Assembly: GCA_031580995.1 (NCBI GenBank)
Contig: JAVLCC010000012.1
Coordinates: 1-26,191 of the forward strand
Source of the DNA: CAJXVY01 sp031580995
GTDB lineage: Bacteria; Actinomycetota; Actinomycetes; Actinomycetales; Microbacteriaceae
DNA: 26,191 nucleotides
Direction: 5' to 3'
Part shown: positions 1-7,532 of the stretch, piece by piece
How the letters are laid out: every line of letters starts with the position of its first letter
Numbering within the stretch: position 1 is the stretch's first letter
Translations under genes and position numbers: made by a program
Notes under the pieces: generated by a model
Seen by the model: only the letters and a program-made list of their open reading frames with translations
What the model was told of the DNA's origin: nothing
Database searches by the model: none

Positions 1-347
1 CCTTCGCCCTCGACTGCACGAAGCACAACTCTTGACCCCTCAGCCTGGTCAACCAAACTGTCCATAAACGAGTCATAGCCACCACCGTTTACCAAAACCA
101 TCTCTGCATCTTGAACTGCAAGCAGATCCCTGGCTGATGGTTCATAGCTGTGGGGGTCGATGTTTGGTTGGTCAACAATGCTTGTTACCTCAACCATGTC
201 ACCACCGATGAACTCGGCAATACTTCCCCAAACATTGGTGGTTGCGGTTACGGCAATCGGACCGCCAGAGTCTGCGTTATCTGCACCAGAGGTGCAGCCC
301 GCGACTAAAAATGTTGCTGCTGAAATTGCTATCGCTTTTCTTATCAT
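1..347 (-). CDS. Metal (Zn/Mn) ABC transporter substrate-binding lipoprotein, N-terminal part
   Basis: This is the first 115 residues of a cluster A-I (ZnuA/TroA-type) metal-binding lipoprotein; the rest lies beyond the window edge. The protein starts MIRKAIAISAATFLVAGCTS, a lipoprotein signal peptide with lipobox LVAG|C and Cys18 as the expected lipidated residue. A family-typical stretch follows: VTATTNVWGSIAEFIGGD, then the DPHSYEPS motif around residues 65-71, whose His66 is the usual first metal ligand. The mature protein would sit on the outer face of the membrane and deliver Zn2+ or Mn2+ to a ZnuBC-type permease, whose genes should lie further along this strand. A strong promoter overlapping a Zur-like palindrome lies just upstream. 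Zinc is favoured over manganese because of that operator, but the metal cannot be fixed from the N-terminus alone. Confidence 0.85.
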   Translation of the reverse strand, partial: MIRKAIAISAATFLVAGCTSGADNADSGGPIAVTATTNVWGSIAEFIGGDMVEVTSIVDQPNIDPHSYEPSARDLLAVQDAEMVLVNGGGYDSFMDSLVDQAEGSRVVLRAVEGE

Positions 348-382
348 GCGAAAAGTATCACACTAATGACAATGAATGTCAA
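348..382 (-). promoter_or_regulatory. Promoter with overlapping Zur/Fur-family operator for the metal-binding lipoprotein gene
   Basis: On the minus strand, TTGACA (377-382) and GATACT (354-359) are separated by exactly 17 bases, which is near-consensus. The -10 ends only 6 bases before the ATG and no Shine-Dalgarno is present, so the transcript may be leaderless. Plus-strand TGACAATGAATGTCA (367-381) is a 7-1-7 inverted repeat with a single mismatched pair, and it covers the -35 and part of the spacer. Its form resembles actinobacterial Zur boxes. Repressor binding there would block RNA polymerase when the metal is plentiful. Confidence 0.6.
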
Positions 383-387
383 TTTCA

Positions 388-1695
388 TTAGTCAAGCAAG
401 AGTGCCGGCTCCTGAATCACGCTTGCAACATCGGCTAAGAACCTGCTGGCAACGTCTCCATCAACGACTCTGTGATCAAAGGTTGCACCAACGGTGGTTA
501 CCTGGCGAATAACAATCTCATCATCAACAACCCAAGGCTTTTTCTGAATTGAGCCAAGTGCCACAATCCCAACTTCTCCTGGATTCAAAATTGGCGTTCC
601 TGTGTCAACACCGAAAACTCCAATGTTGGTAATCGTGATTGTCCCGTTTTGGGTGTCAGCGGGTTGAGTTTTTCCATCTCTTGCAGTCATTGCCAACTGC
701 TCAATGCTGGTTGCGAGTTCAAACATGCTCATCGAATCGGCATCTTTGATGTTTGGAACTATCAAACCTCTTGGAGTTGCTGCAGCAATTCCTAGATTCA
801 CAAAGTTGTGCACGATGATTTCTTCATCTGTCCAAGTTGAATTCACGGTTGGGTTTCTTCTAACAGCCCAAATAATTGCCTTGGCCATAATCAACAACGG
901 AGTGACTTTCACCCCTGCAAAATCAACGCTGTCTTTTAATCTCTTTACATATTCCATGGTCCTGGTCGCATCAACATCAACAAAGATGCTCACGTGCGGG
1001 GCGGTAAAGGCACTTTGAACCATGGCCGATGCGATTGCTTTGCGGGTTCCTTTGACTGGGATCCGCTCTTCTCTATCGGTTGGCGCCTGCGGGGTGGAAA
1101 TGTTTTTAAACACTGAGGCCTGATCCGCGGAGCGCATGACATCCTCGCGAGTGACCTCACCGTGCAACCCGGTTGGCTCAACCTGGGAAAGATCAACTCC
1201 CAGCTCTTTGGCCAGTTTCCTGATTGGTGGCTTGGCACTAACGTTTGCCTCTTGGCTTGCCGCCATGACATTGCTTGCAGGAATGATTGGTGCCGGCATG
1301 GCAGCTGCTGCAACAGCGGATGAGCTCATGCTGGAGGATTTTTTCCTGCGAGATTTGGGTGCTTCACCCTCTCCGTAGCCAACAAGCGTCGCTGGTGTTT
1401 CTGGTTTTTCATCATCCACCACCGGACTATCAGCTACGACCGGAGAACTTCCTTCAACGCTCACGGCAATGATCGGTTGACCAACCTCTACTGTCTCACC
1501 AACCTGCACCAATAACTCACTGACTGTTCCCGCAAAAGGACAGGGAAGTTCAACGACACTCTTGGCGGTTTCAATCTCGCAGATCACTTGGTTGACTTTC
1601 ACCGTGTCACCTTCTGAGACCTGCCAACTAACCATCTCTGCCTCGGTCAAACCCTCGCCAACATCGGGGAGGGGGAATTTAGAAATCTGTGCCAT
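388..1695 (-). CDS. Dihydrolipoamide acyltransferase (E2) of a pyruvate/branched-chain 2-oxoacid dehydrogenase
   Basis: E2 transfers the acyl group from a lipoyl arm to CoA. One lipoyl domain is seen at the N-terminus, with the lipoylated Lys in EIETAKSVVELP (about residue 45). A Pro/Ala/Ser-rich linker follows, then an E3-binding domain (IRKLAKELGVDLSQVEPTG, about 155-190), then the catalytic domain ending in the signature DHRVVDGD with its active-site His near residue 408. The start is placed at the ATG encoding MAQISKF, because AAGGAG lies 5 bases before it; a GTG two codons upstream overlaps that ribosome-binding site. It is last in the E1alpha-E1beta-E2 operon, 14 bases after E1beta. No E3 (lpd) gene is present here. 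ETAKSVVELP fits both branched-chain and actinobacterial PDH-type E2s, so the substrate is uncertain. Confidence 0.9.
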   Translation of the reverse strand: MAQISKFPLPDVGEGLTEAEMVSWQVSEGDTVKVNQVICEIETAKSVVELPCPFAGTVSELLVQVGETVEVGQPIIAVSVEGSSPVVADSPVVDDEKPETPATLVGYGEGEAPKSRRKKSSSMSSSAVAAAAMPAPIIPASNVMAASQEANVSAKPPIRKLAKELGVDLSQVEPTGLHGEVTREDVMRSADQASVFKNISTPQAPTDREERIPVKGTRKAIASAMVQSAFTAPHVSIFVDVDATRTMEYVKRLKDSVDFAGVKVTPLLIMAKAIIWAVRRNPTVNSTWTDEEIIVHNFVNLGIAAATPRGLIVPNIKDADSMSMFELATSIEQLAMTARDGKTQPADTQNGTITITNIGVFGVDTGTPILNPGEVGIVALGSIQKKPWVVDDEIVIRQVTTVGATFDHRVVDGDVASRFLADVASVIQEPALLLD

Positions 1696-1709
1696 GGCCA
1701 CTCCTTGGT

Positions 1710-2693
1710 CTAATAAGCCAATACTCGATCAACTGCGTCCAAAATCCGATCTGCATCTGGAAGATAACTGTCTTCCAGCTTGGCAGGTGGATAGGGAGTA
1801 TCAAAACTCCCGACCCGAATAACGGGTGCCTCTAAGTGATAAAAAGCTTGCTCTGTGATGCTTGCTGCCAGCTCACTGGAAACAGAGACAAAGGTTGGCG
1901 CCTCCGCTGCCACCACAACCCGATTGGTTGAGCGAACTGAATCCAAAATGGTTGCCATGTCAATCGGGGATAGTGACCTTAGATCCACAACCTCAATGCT
2001 GACACCCTCTTCTTTGGCTATCTCAGCCGCCTGCATGGCAGTTGTCACCATTGGACCATAGGCAATCACAGTCACCTGGTTACCCTCTTTGAGAACTCTT
2101 GCCGAATGCATGGGCATCGGAGGTTGGTCTAGGTTCACAGCACCTTTTTGCCAATAGCGCCTCTTTGGTTCTAAAAACACGACTGGGTCATTGGATTCAA
2201 TCGCCTGCTGCATCATCCAATAGGCGTCATTGGGATTACTGGGGCTTAGAACTCTAAGTCCTGCGGTGTGAGCGAAATAAGCCTCTGGGGATTCACTGTG
2301 GTGTTCAACAGCACCAATCCCACCTCCGAAAGGAATTCGAATGACCACCGGCATCGACAGTGACCCTTCACTTCGGTAGGTGAATTTTGCTAGTTGTGAG
2401 GTTATTTGGTTAAAGGCCGGATAAACAAAACCATCAAACTGTATTTCCACAACCGAGCGATAGCCGCGCATGGCAAGACCAATCGCTGTTCCAACGATTC
2501 CCGATTCAGCAATTGGGGTGTTAAAAACCCTTTGTGGGCCAAACTGATTTAGCAATCCCTCGGTGACCCTGAACACACCGCCCAATTCAGCTATGTCCTC
2601 CCCAAAGGTAAGAACTTTTTCATCCTTTTCCATTGACTGCGAAAGGCCTTTATTCAATGCTTTGGCTATTGAAAGCTCCGTGTAATTACTCAT
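1710..2693 (-). CDS. 2-oxoacid dehydrogenase E1 component, beta subunit
   Basis: This is the beta subunit of the alpha2beta2 thiamine-diphosphate E1 enzyme, 327 residues, which is the normal family length. Family landmarks are GEDIAELGGVFRVTEGL, the run from FNTPIAESGIVGTAIGLAM to VEIQFDGFVYPAFNQI, and the C-terminal transketolase-C region with EVVDLRSLSPID. The start is taken at MSNYTELS, which has GGAGG 7 bases upstream; an upstream in-frame ATG would add 8 residues. The chosen start overlaps the last 8 bases of the E1alpha gene, so the two are probably translationally coupled, as expected for subunits made 1:1. The partner alpha subunit supplies the ThDP-binding GDG...NN motif. Confidence 0.92.
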   Translation of the reverse strand: MSNYTELSIAKALNKGLSQSMEKDEKVLTFGEDIAELGGVFRVTEGLLNQFGPQRVFNTPIAESGIVGTAIGLAMRGYRSVVEIQFDGFVYPAFNQITSQLAKFTYRSEGSLSMPVVIRIPFGGGIGAVEHHSESPEAYFAHTAGLRVLSPSNPNDAYWMMQQAIESNDPVVFLEPKRRYWQKGAVNLDQPPMPMHSARVLKEGNQVTVIAYGPMVTTAMQAAEIAKEEGVSIEVVDLRSLSPIDMATILDSVRSTNRVVVAAEAPTFVSVSSELAASITEQAFYHLEAPVIRVGSFDTPYPPAKLEDSYLPDADRILDAVDRVLAY

Positions 2694-3804
2694 CAGATTC
2701 CTCCAACGAGCTTTCATAGTCCCTCAGCCATTTGCGCTGAGCATCGACCACCGGATGGGGATCTGAATAAACATTTTCAAAGATGTGGTCTCTTGGAGGA
2801 TCAACCAAAGCGAAAGTGGCATCTCGAATTTCTTTGGCCAAAGTCTCACCGTCTTCAGTAACTTGTTCAAAAAAGTCATCGCCAATTCCTTGACGACGTA
2901 AAAACTTCTCAAAGCGAATGATTGGATCTTTTGCTTTCCACTCATCAACTTCTGACTGTGGGCGGTATTTGCTTGGGTCGTCACTTGTTGTGTGGGCACC
3001 GATTCGATAGGTCAGCGCCTCAATCAAAAACGGTCCCTTGCCATCACGGATTTCATCCATGTGTAACTTGGTGGCCGCATAGCTTGCCAAAACATCGTTG
3101 CCATCAATCCTGATTCCGGGAACACCGAAACCAATTCCTCGAGTAAACAGTGGCACCTTGGTGGTTGATTCAACATTTGAACTAATCGCCCACTGGTTGT
3201 TTTGAATAAAAAACATCAGTGGCGATTCATTTACGGCGGCAAACAACAGTGCTTCACTGACATCACCCTCAGCAGTTGCGCCATCACCGAGATAGGTAAT
3301 CACCGCTAGGTCATCATCAGACCCGTTTCCGACCTTGCCATCAAATTTGACACCCATGGCATATCCAGCCGCTTGCAAAGTCTGGCTCGCTAAAACAATT
3401 GCGTAGTGATGAAACCTGGTTTCGTTGGGATCCCAACCGCCGTGATTAACACCACGCATCATTTTTAGAATCGACATCAACTCAACCCCGTGGGTGATTG
3501 CCACCCCGTGCTCTCGATAGCTTGGGAAGATGTGGTCATTGGGACCAACTCCGTAACCGGAACCAATCTGAGCACCCTCTTGGCCAATTGCTGGAACCCA
3601 TAAACCAAGCTGACCCTGACGTTGAAGGGCGGTGGCCTCTTCATCAAATCTTCGAATGCGAGCCATGTCACGATAGAACTTTTTGTAATCTTCCTCACCG
3701 AGCTGGTCGATGACCTCCCCATACTGGGAGTAGTTTTTGGGAACCTCATATTGCCCTTCTGTGTCCAGAAGTTGCAGCATTTGTTCCGACGCTGGCTGGT
3801 TCAT
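2686..3804 (-). CDS. pdhA: 2-oxoacid (pyruvate or branched-chain) dehydrogenase E1 component, alpha subunit
   Basis: This subunit catalyses ThDP-dependent decarboxylation of a 2-oxoacid and reductive acylation of E2. The ThDP/Mg motif starts GDGATAEG (about residue 173) and ends IQNN (about 203). The phosphorylation-loop equivalent YRIGAHTTSDDPSKYR is present, and LGLWVPAIGQEGAQIG is typical of the family. The start at ATG (MNQPASEQ) is preferred; an in-frame TTG three codons upstream is possible. A -10-like TACATT ends 7 bases before this ATG, consistent with a leaderless mRNA. It is first in the E1alpha-E1beta-E2 operon and divergent from the four-helix membrane gene. The symbol pdhA follows common naming of this subfamily; a branched-chain role (bkdA) cannot be excluded. 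Confidence 0.88.
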   Translation of the reverse strand: MNQPASEQMLQLLDTEGQYEVPKNYSQYGEVIDQLGEEDYKKFYRDMARIRRFDEEATALQRQGQLGLWVPAIGQEGAQIGSGYGVGPNDHIFPSYREHGVAITHGVELMSILKMMRGVNHGGWDPNETRFHHYAIVLASQTLQAAGYAMGVKFDGKVGNGSDDDLAVITYLGDGATAEGDVSEALLFAAVNESPLMFFIQNNQWAISSNVESTTKVPLFTRGIGFGVPGIRIDGNDVLASYAATKLHMDEIRDGKGPFLIEALTYRIGAHTTSDDPSKYRPQSEVDEWKAKDPIIRFEKFLRRQGIGDDFFEQVTEDGETLAKEIRDATFALVDPPRDHIFENVYSDPHPVVDAQRKWLRDYESSLEESDE

Positions 3805-3811
3805 CCACTCC

Positions 3812-3840
3812 AATGTATAGGAATCCTGAAATAATTCAGG
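3812..3840 (-). promoter_or_regulatory. E1alpha promoter region with a perfect 16-bp palindrome
   Basis: CCTGAAATAATTCAGG (3825-3840) is a perfect inverted repeat (arms CCTGAA/TTCAGG plus an AT-rich self-complementary core). Minus-strand TACATT (3812-3817) is a plausible -10 seven bases before the E1alpha ATG. If transcription starts at that ATG, the palindrome occupies about -21 to -36, where no good -35 hexamer is seen. It also directly abuts the ATG of the divergent gene. A dimeric regulator controlling one or both genes is an inference; a weak RNA hairpin is the alternative. Confidence 0.4.
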
Positions 3841-3841
3841 A

Positions 3842-4267
3842 ATGTTGAGATTCCTAATTACTACCGTTGCTAATGCCTTTGGGCTTTGGGTGGCGAATAA
3901 CCTAATTCCACAAATCAGCCTGACCCCCTATGGCGGGGATGGTTTGGTTGAAGCAACCGGAACCTATTTGGTGGTTGGTGCCATCTTTGGTCTAGTGAAT
4001 GCGGTGTTGGGAACCCTAATCAAAATCATTGCCTTCCCGCTTTACATAATCAGCTTTGGACTAATTTCCTTTGTGGTCAACGGAGCTTTGCTTCTGTTTG
4101 TGGCTTATCTCTCAACGCTGATTGGAACTGAGGTGTTCTCCATTGAAGGCTTCACATCAGAAGGTCTCACCATTGACACCTTGGGATTTGCCATCTTGGG
4201 TGCAATTGTTATTTCAATAAGTGCTTTCATCGCAAGATCGCTATTGAAACTAATTGGCGTTCGCTAA
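3842..4267 (+). CDS. Phage holin family 4-TM membrane protein (PF04020-like)
   Basis: This 141-residue, very hydrophobic protein has four predicted membrane helices: about residues 3-20, 40-65, 68-92 and 115-137. The N-terminal pattern MLRFLITTVANAFGLWVA and the glycine-rich second helix match the mycobacterial four-TMS holin superfamily IV (PF04020). In bacteria this family is widespread in chromosomes away from phage genes, so the name does not imply lysis and the physiological role is not known. The only ribosome-binding candidate is AGGA immediately before the ATG, which is unusually close, so initiation may be leaderless or inefficient. It diverges from E1alpha, and its stop overlaps the stop region of the convergent hydrolase gene by 4 bases. 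Confidence 0.75.
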   Translation: MLRFLITTVANAFGLWVANNLIPQISLTPYGGDGLVEATGTYLVVGAIFGLVNAVLGTLIKIIAFPLYIISFGLISFVVNGALLLFVAYLSTLIGTEVFSIEGFTSEGLTIDTLGFAILGAIVISISAFIARSLLKLIGVR

Positions 4268-5553
4268 TTCATTAGCTTGAATTGATAACTGGTCGCTTTT
4301 CCTGTGGGTATGTTCATTTGTTCTAAAACTAGTTTCAAACCAGTGTCATGCGATATGTCCATAAGCTTTGCTGTTTCTATGTAGCCACTCATTGCATGCG
4401 CCTGGATTATGTCTTTTGCCTCTGGGGTGTTTTGGACTGTGACCCAGTTATTTGAAATTGGATTGGTCTCACCACTAAGGGCTGGAACAACATCATTGGC
4501 ATGTTCAATTGAAATCACCGGGATTTTTAGATCCTGGTGAGCTATTGGAGCACCAACACTTATTAGCCCTGCAACTTTGTAATCATCACTTATGGCGATA
4601 TTCGATGCGATTATTCCTCCTTGTGAGTGACCAATCAGAATCACGCGGTCATTTTCCCCCACCTGCATGTTTTCTAAACTGCGCCTAACTGCAACCTCAC
4701 TGGCAGCCAATTCGGTTGAGGTCATGGAGGAAATGTTGGACCCGATGTTAAAAACATTCTCACCCGCCAGCTGATTACTTTGGGTGCCGGGGATATAAAC
4801 AACTAAGTCTCGTCCTGTTGGATTTTCAAAGCTATCAATGCGAATAGCTGAAGAAGGATTGAAATAACTCTGCTGCAATCTTGTGAGCTTCTCAGCGAAG
4901 CTGTTTGCTCCTTGGACTTGAGATGTGGAAATCAGTTTTGCTTCAGTGACCGGAGTTGAACGAATCCCTAGAAAGAAAAGATTTGATTGCAGCTGAGCCA
5001 AAAGACCAGGAACTTTTGTGGGGGATTGACCTAAGGCAGAACCAAATGGCCAGGCGGGTTTTGAAAAAGTTGTGGGCGCCAGTGATGCAGCTGATCGAAT
5101 AGCTCCAGTAGCGGCAGCCGAAGGCGGGGCTGTTAGGCCAACAACTGCCATGGCCGCAGTCATTGGGGCGAATGGGTTTCCTGCGTAGCGCAATCTGGGC
5201 ATGGGCAGGGTCATCAGATCCCAAGGAAATTTCTTAGCCACCGATAAATACTCGTTTTCAATTCTGTGCGCCATTTGAATCTCATTTGAGAAATAAGACT
5301 CACTAGCTAGATACAACTTGTTTTTGAGATCTTCCAGCTGATCAACAAGGTTTTCTATCCTCATTCTTCGCTGAATGAACAAAACCAGATTCGGCACCTC
5401 AAAGCCAAAAACAGTTTCTTCCCAAATCATTTCGGTTTTGGCCCTAGCTAAATGACTGATGCCCTGATCTATCCATCTGGAACATCGGGCTATCTCATCT
5501 CTGGTGGCAACAATCTTTGGATTGCCACCAGAGATGACTAATTCACCACTCAT
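4264..5553 (-). CDS. Alpha/beta hydrolase (lipase-like) with helical N-terminal region
   Basis: This 429-residue protein has two parts. Residues 1-110 are mostly helical, including a charged, probably coiled stretch at about 62-105. Residues 130-165 are rich in Ala, Pro and Ser. The C-terminal half (about 245-400) is an alpha/beta hydrolase with a complete-looking triad: nucleophile Ser310 in GHSQGG, Asp354 in EHANDVVPAL, and His386 in QAHAMSGY. The Asp...HAMSGY spacing is typical of lipase/esterase-like enzymes. No N-terminal signal peptide is visible. The ATG lies inside the end of the preceding small gene (11-base overlap), so the two are probably translated together. That partner carries a WXG-like motif, which hints at a secreted or cell-surface pair; the substrate is unknown. 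Confidence 0.7.
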   Translation of the reverse strand: MSGELVISGGNPKIVATRDEIARCSRWIDQGISHLARAKTEMIWEETVFGFEVPNLVLFIQRRMRIENLVDQLEDLKNKLYLASESYFSNEIQMAHRIENEYLSVAKKFPWDLMTLPMPRLRYAGNPFAPMTAAMAVVGLTAPPSAAATGAIRSAASLAPTTFSKPAWPFGSALGQSPTKVPGLLAQLQSNLFFLGIRSTPVTEAKLISTSQVQGANSFAEKLTRLQQSYFNPSSAIRIDSFENPTGRDLVVYIPGTQSNQLAGENVFNIGSNISSMTSTELAASEVAVRRSLENMQVGENDRVILIGHSQGGIIASNIAISDDYKVAGLISVGAPIAHQDLKIPVISIEHANDVVPALSGETNPISNNWVTVQNTPEAKDIIQAHAMSGYIETAKLMDISHDTGLKLVLEQMNIPTGKATSYQFKLMN

Positions 5554-5725
5554 GTATTTCTGAATAAAGCTGCCAAATTATTTCTTGCAGCTGCACTTGA
5601 TAGCTCAACTGAGCATCTCCCTGCCAGAGAGTGTTCTCTGGCACGGCCACCTCCAAGGCACCAATAGCCATTTTGATTAGCAAATCGCTTTCCACCCCTA
5701 AACAGAAGCAGTTATTGATTATCAA
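5543..5725 (-). CDS. Small WXG-motif-like protein coupled to the downstream hydrolase
   Basis: This short protein of 42-60 residues depends on which start is used: TTG at 5725, GTG at 5695 or ATG at 5671; none has a convincing ribosome-binding site. The shared part reads ALEVAVPENTLWQGDA and then an amphipathic helix ending QLYSEIHEW. The WQG followed by a helix resembles the WXG turn of WXG100/ESAT-6-like proteins, but at this length only the second half of the usual 100-residue hairpin would be present. It overlaps the hydrolase gene by 11 bases in another frame. It could be a chaperone, targeting partner or remnant of one. The coupling is seen; the family link is inference. Confidence 0.45.
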   Translation of the reverse strand: MIINNCFCLGVESDLLIKMAIGALEVAVPENTLWQGDAQLSYQVQLQEIIWQLYSEIHEW

Positions 5726-5780
5726 AAAAGCATGGATGTTGATTCGGTGGAAAACAGGCTTTTAGGGCAAGATTGGGAAG

Positions 5781-7160
5781 GTGAGTGAGCTAACTAATCA
5801 ACCCCTGTCCCCGCTTGATGGTCGCTATCAATCGCAAGTGAGCGGACTAAGTGAGTTTTTTAGCGAAGCTGGATTGAATAAAGCCAGGGTTCAGGTCGAA
5901 ATCGAATGGCTAATCCGCCTGGCCGGCAGTGATTATTTCGAGGTTGAGCAGTTCACTGATGATCAGCAATCAAAGCTTCGAGAGCTATATGAAAACTTCA
6001 ATGCTGAGTCGCATCAGAAAATCACCGAGATTGAAGCGACGACTCGTCACGATGTGAAAGCAGTTGAATATTTCATCAGGGAGCATTTAGATGCTCTTGG
6101 GCTAACAGACAGAGCAGAACTGGTTCACTTCAGTTGCACCAGTGAGGACATAAACAATCTGGCCTATGCACTTGTTATCAAACAGGCAACAGAGCAGGTT
6201 TGGCTTCCAAAGGCAAAAAAGGTCCAGCAAAAGCTTGTGGACCTTGCTCATAAAAACGCTGACCTGGGCATGCTTTCTAGAACTCACGGACAACCTGCTA
6301 CCCCCACCACACTTGGGAAGGAACTGGCAGTTTTCGCCCACCGCCTGCAAAGACAAATATTGCGGGTTGAAAACCAGCAGTATCTTGGAAAATTCTCGGG
6401 TGCGACTGGCACCTTTGCTGCCCACCTGTCAGCCAAGCCCGAAGCCGATTGGCTGGCTGAAGCTGAGGAATTCGTGCAGAGTCTTGGCTTGAGTTTCAAT
6501 TCGGTGACCACTCAAATCGAGTCTCATGATTGGCAAGCAGAGCTTTATCAGGCAATCACCCACTTCAATCGGATTCTGCATAACTTGGCCACCGATGTCT
6601 GGACTTATATTTCTCTTGGCTATTTCAAACAAACTCCAGTTGAAGGAGCAACGGGCTCTTCGACAATGCCTCATAAAATCAATCCGATTAGATTTGAAAA
6701 TGCCGAGGCCAACCTGGAGCTTTCTAACGCAATTTTAGATTCTCTGAACCAAACCCTTGTCACCTCCAGACTTCAACGAGACCTAACTGATAGCTCCGCT
6801 CAAAGAAATATTGGTGTTGGGTTTGGGCATAGCGTTTTGGCATTAGACAACATTGATCGAGGCTTAGATGAACTTGAAGTTGATCGAGTTAGCATCAGGG
6901 CCGATCTATTAGACGCTTGGGAAGTCTTAGCGGAGGCTGTTCAAACTGTGATTAGGTCAGAGGTTGCCGAAGGTAAATCCAGCATTCAGGATCCTTATGC
7001 GATGCTCAAAGAATTGACTCGAGGCAAAGGCATTGACGAGGAAAGCCTTGCGGGCTTTATTGCAGGACTAGACATTTCTCAGTCAGCCAAAGACAGATTA
7101 CTCCTGCTCAAACCAGAGAACTACGTTGGTTTGGCCTCCAAAATCGCTGAATCTGTCTAA
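5781..7160 (+). CDS. purB: Adenylosuccinate lyase
   Basis: PurB cleaves SAICAR to AICAR and adenylosuccinate to AMP, serving both IMP and AMP synthesis in the cytosol. The 459-residue length is normal for the long (E. coli-like) class. Landmarks are PLSPLDGRY at the N-terminus, TRHDVKAVEY around residue 88, HFSCTSEDINN (115-126), RTHGQPATPTTLG with the catalytic-region His169, and the fumarase/ASL signature loop GSSTMPHKINPIRFE (292-306) with the catalytic Ser. The GTG start is chosen because it begins the conserved N-terminus; GGGAAG lies directly before it. The stop codon overlaps that of the convergent small membrane-protein gene. It stands alone, away from other purine genes. Confidence 0.95.
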   Translation: MSELTNQPLSPLDGRYQSQVSGLSEFFSEAGLNKARVQVEIEWLIRLAGSDYFEVEQFTDDQQSKLRELYENFNAESHQKITEIEATTRHDVKAVEYFIREHLDALGLTDRAELVHFSCTSEDINNLAYALVIKQATEQVWLPKAKKVQQKLVDLAHKNADLGMLSRTHGQPATPTTLGKELAVFAHRLQRQILRVENQQYLGKFSGATGTFAAHLSAKPEADWLAEAEEFVQSLGLSFNSVTTQIESHDWQAELYQAITHFNRILHNLATDVWTYISLGYFKQTPVEGATGSSTMPHKINPIRFENAEANLELSNAILDSLNQTLVTSRLQRDLTDSSAQRNIGVGFGHSVLALDNIDRGLDELEVDRVSIRADLLDAWEVLAEAVQTVIRSEVAEGKSSIQDPYAMLKELTRGKGIDEESLAGFIAGLDISQSAKDRLLLLKPENYVGLASKIAESV

Positions 7161-7372
7161 TCAAGCTTTGGTTTATTTGGATCCTGCGGAGGGTCATCTT
7201 TGATTGCCAAATCAAGAGTTGCCAATCCAACCACTGTCAGAATGAAAAATGAGCCTCCCCAGATAAGACCAGCCATTGGGTCTCTAAGAAGAACATAGAT
7301 GACAGCACCGGAGAGAACACCGGTGATGGCGGCCAATCCCAAATAAACCCTGGCCGACTGGAAGCGCCTCAT
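7157..7372 (-). CDS. Small two-helix membrane protein
   Basis: This 71-residue protein has two predicted membrane helices (about 10-30 and 34-57), separated by the short charged turn RDPMAG, and an acidic/proline-rich soluble tail ending KDDPPQDPNKPKLD. The basic MRRFQSAR N-terminus suggests both ends lie in the cytosol. No family is recognised with confidence. It is the last of four co-directional genes starting with dnaB, 15 bases after the 46-codon membrane gene, and its stop overlaps the purB stop on the other strand. Its function is unknown. Confidence 0.65.
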   Translation of the reverse strand: MRRFQSARVYLGLAAITGVLSGAVIYVLLRDPMAGLIWGGSFFILTVVGLATLDLAIKDDPPQDPNKPKLD

Positions 7373-7387
7373 ATTTCTTTCCGTTCT

Positions 7388-7528
7388 TTAGTTTCCCCTA
7401 AAGGAGCCCAACAGCTCAGAGATGAATTCGCTTCCGAAAAACAACCCAAATCCAACAACAAGTGCTCCGCTAAGAATAATCAGTGTGTATTGAACCGCTG
7501 GAGGGGGTTTGAACTGATACTTTGCCAC
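7388..7528 (-). CDS. 46-aa single-pass membrane protein in the dnaB gene string
   Basis: This short gene lies between two larger membrane-protein genes, only 4 bases after the DUF308-like gene. Starting at GTG it encodes MAKYQFKPPPAVQYTLIIL, continues through SGALVVGFGLFFGSEF, and ends ISELLGSFRGN. One membrane helix spans about residues 14-35, preceded by a basic, proline-rich N-terminus. The length, clean helix and tight packing within a co-directional string support a real gene, although no clear Shine-Dalgarno precedes the GTG. No family is recognised and no function is proposed. Confidence 0.6.
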   Translation of the reverse strand: MAKYQFKPPPAVQYTLIILSGALVVGFGLFFGSEFISELLGSFRGN

Positions 7529-7532
7529 GGCT

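Noticed and set aside
3842..4267. Holin-family protein as a sign of a prophage
   Set aside because: The family is common as a stand-alone chromosomal membrane protein, and no integrase, lysin, structural or attachment-site signal lies nearby.
5169..6738. Overlapping antisense frames across the hydrolase and purB genes
   Set aside because: They are frame shadows of strong coding genes, with no ribosome-binding sites or recognisable protein features.
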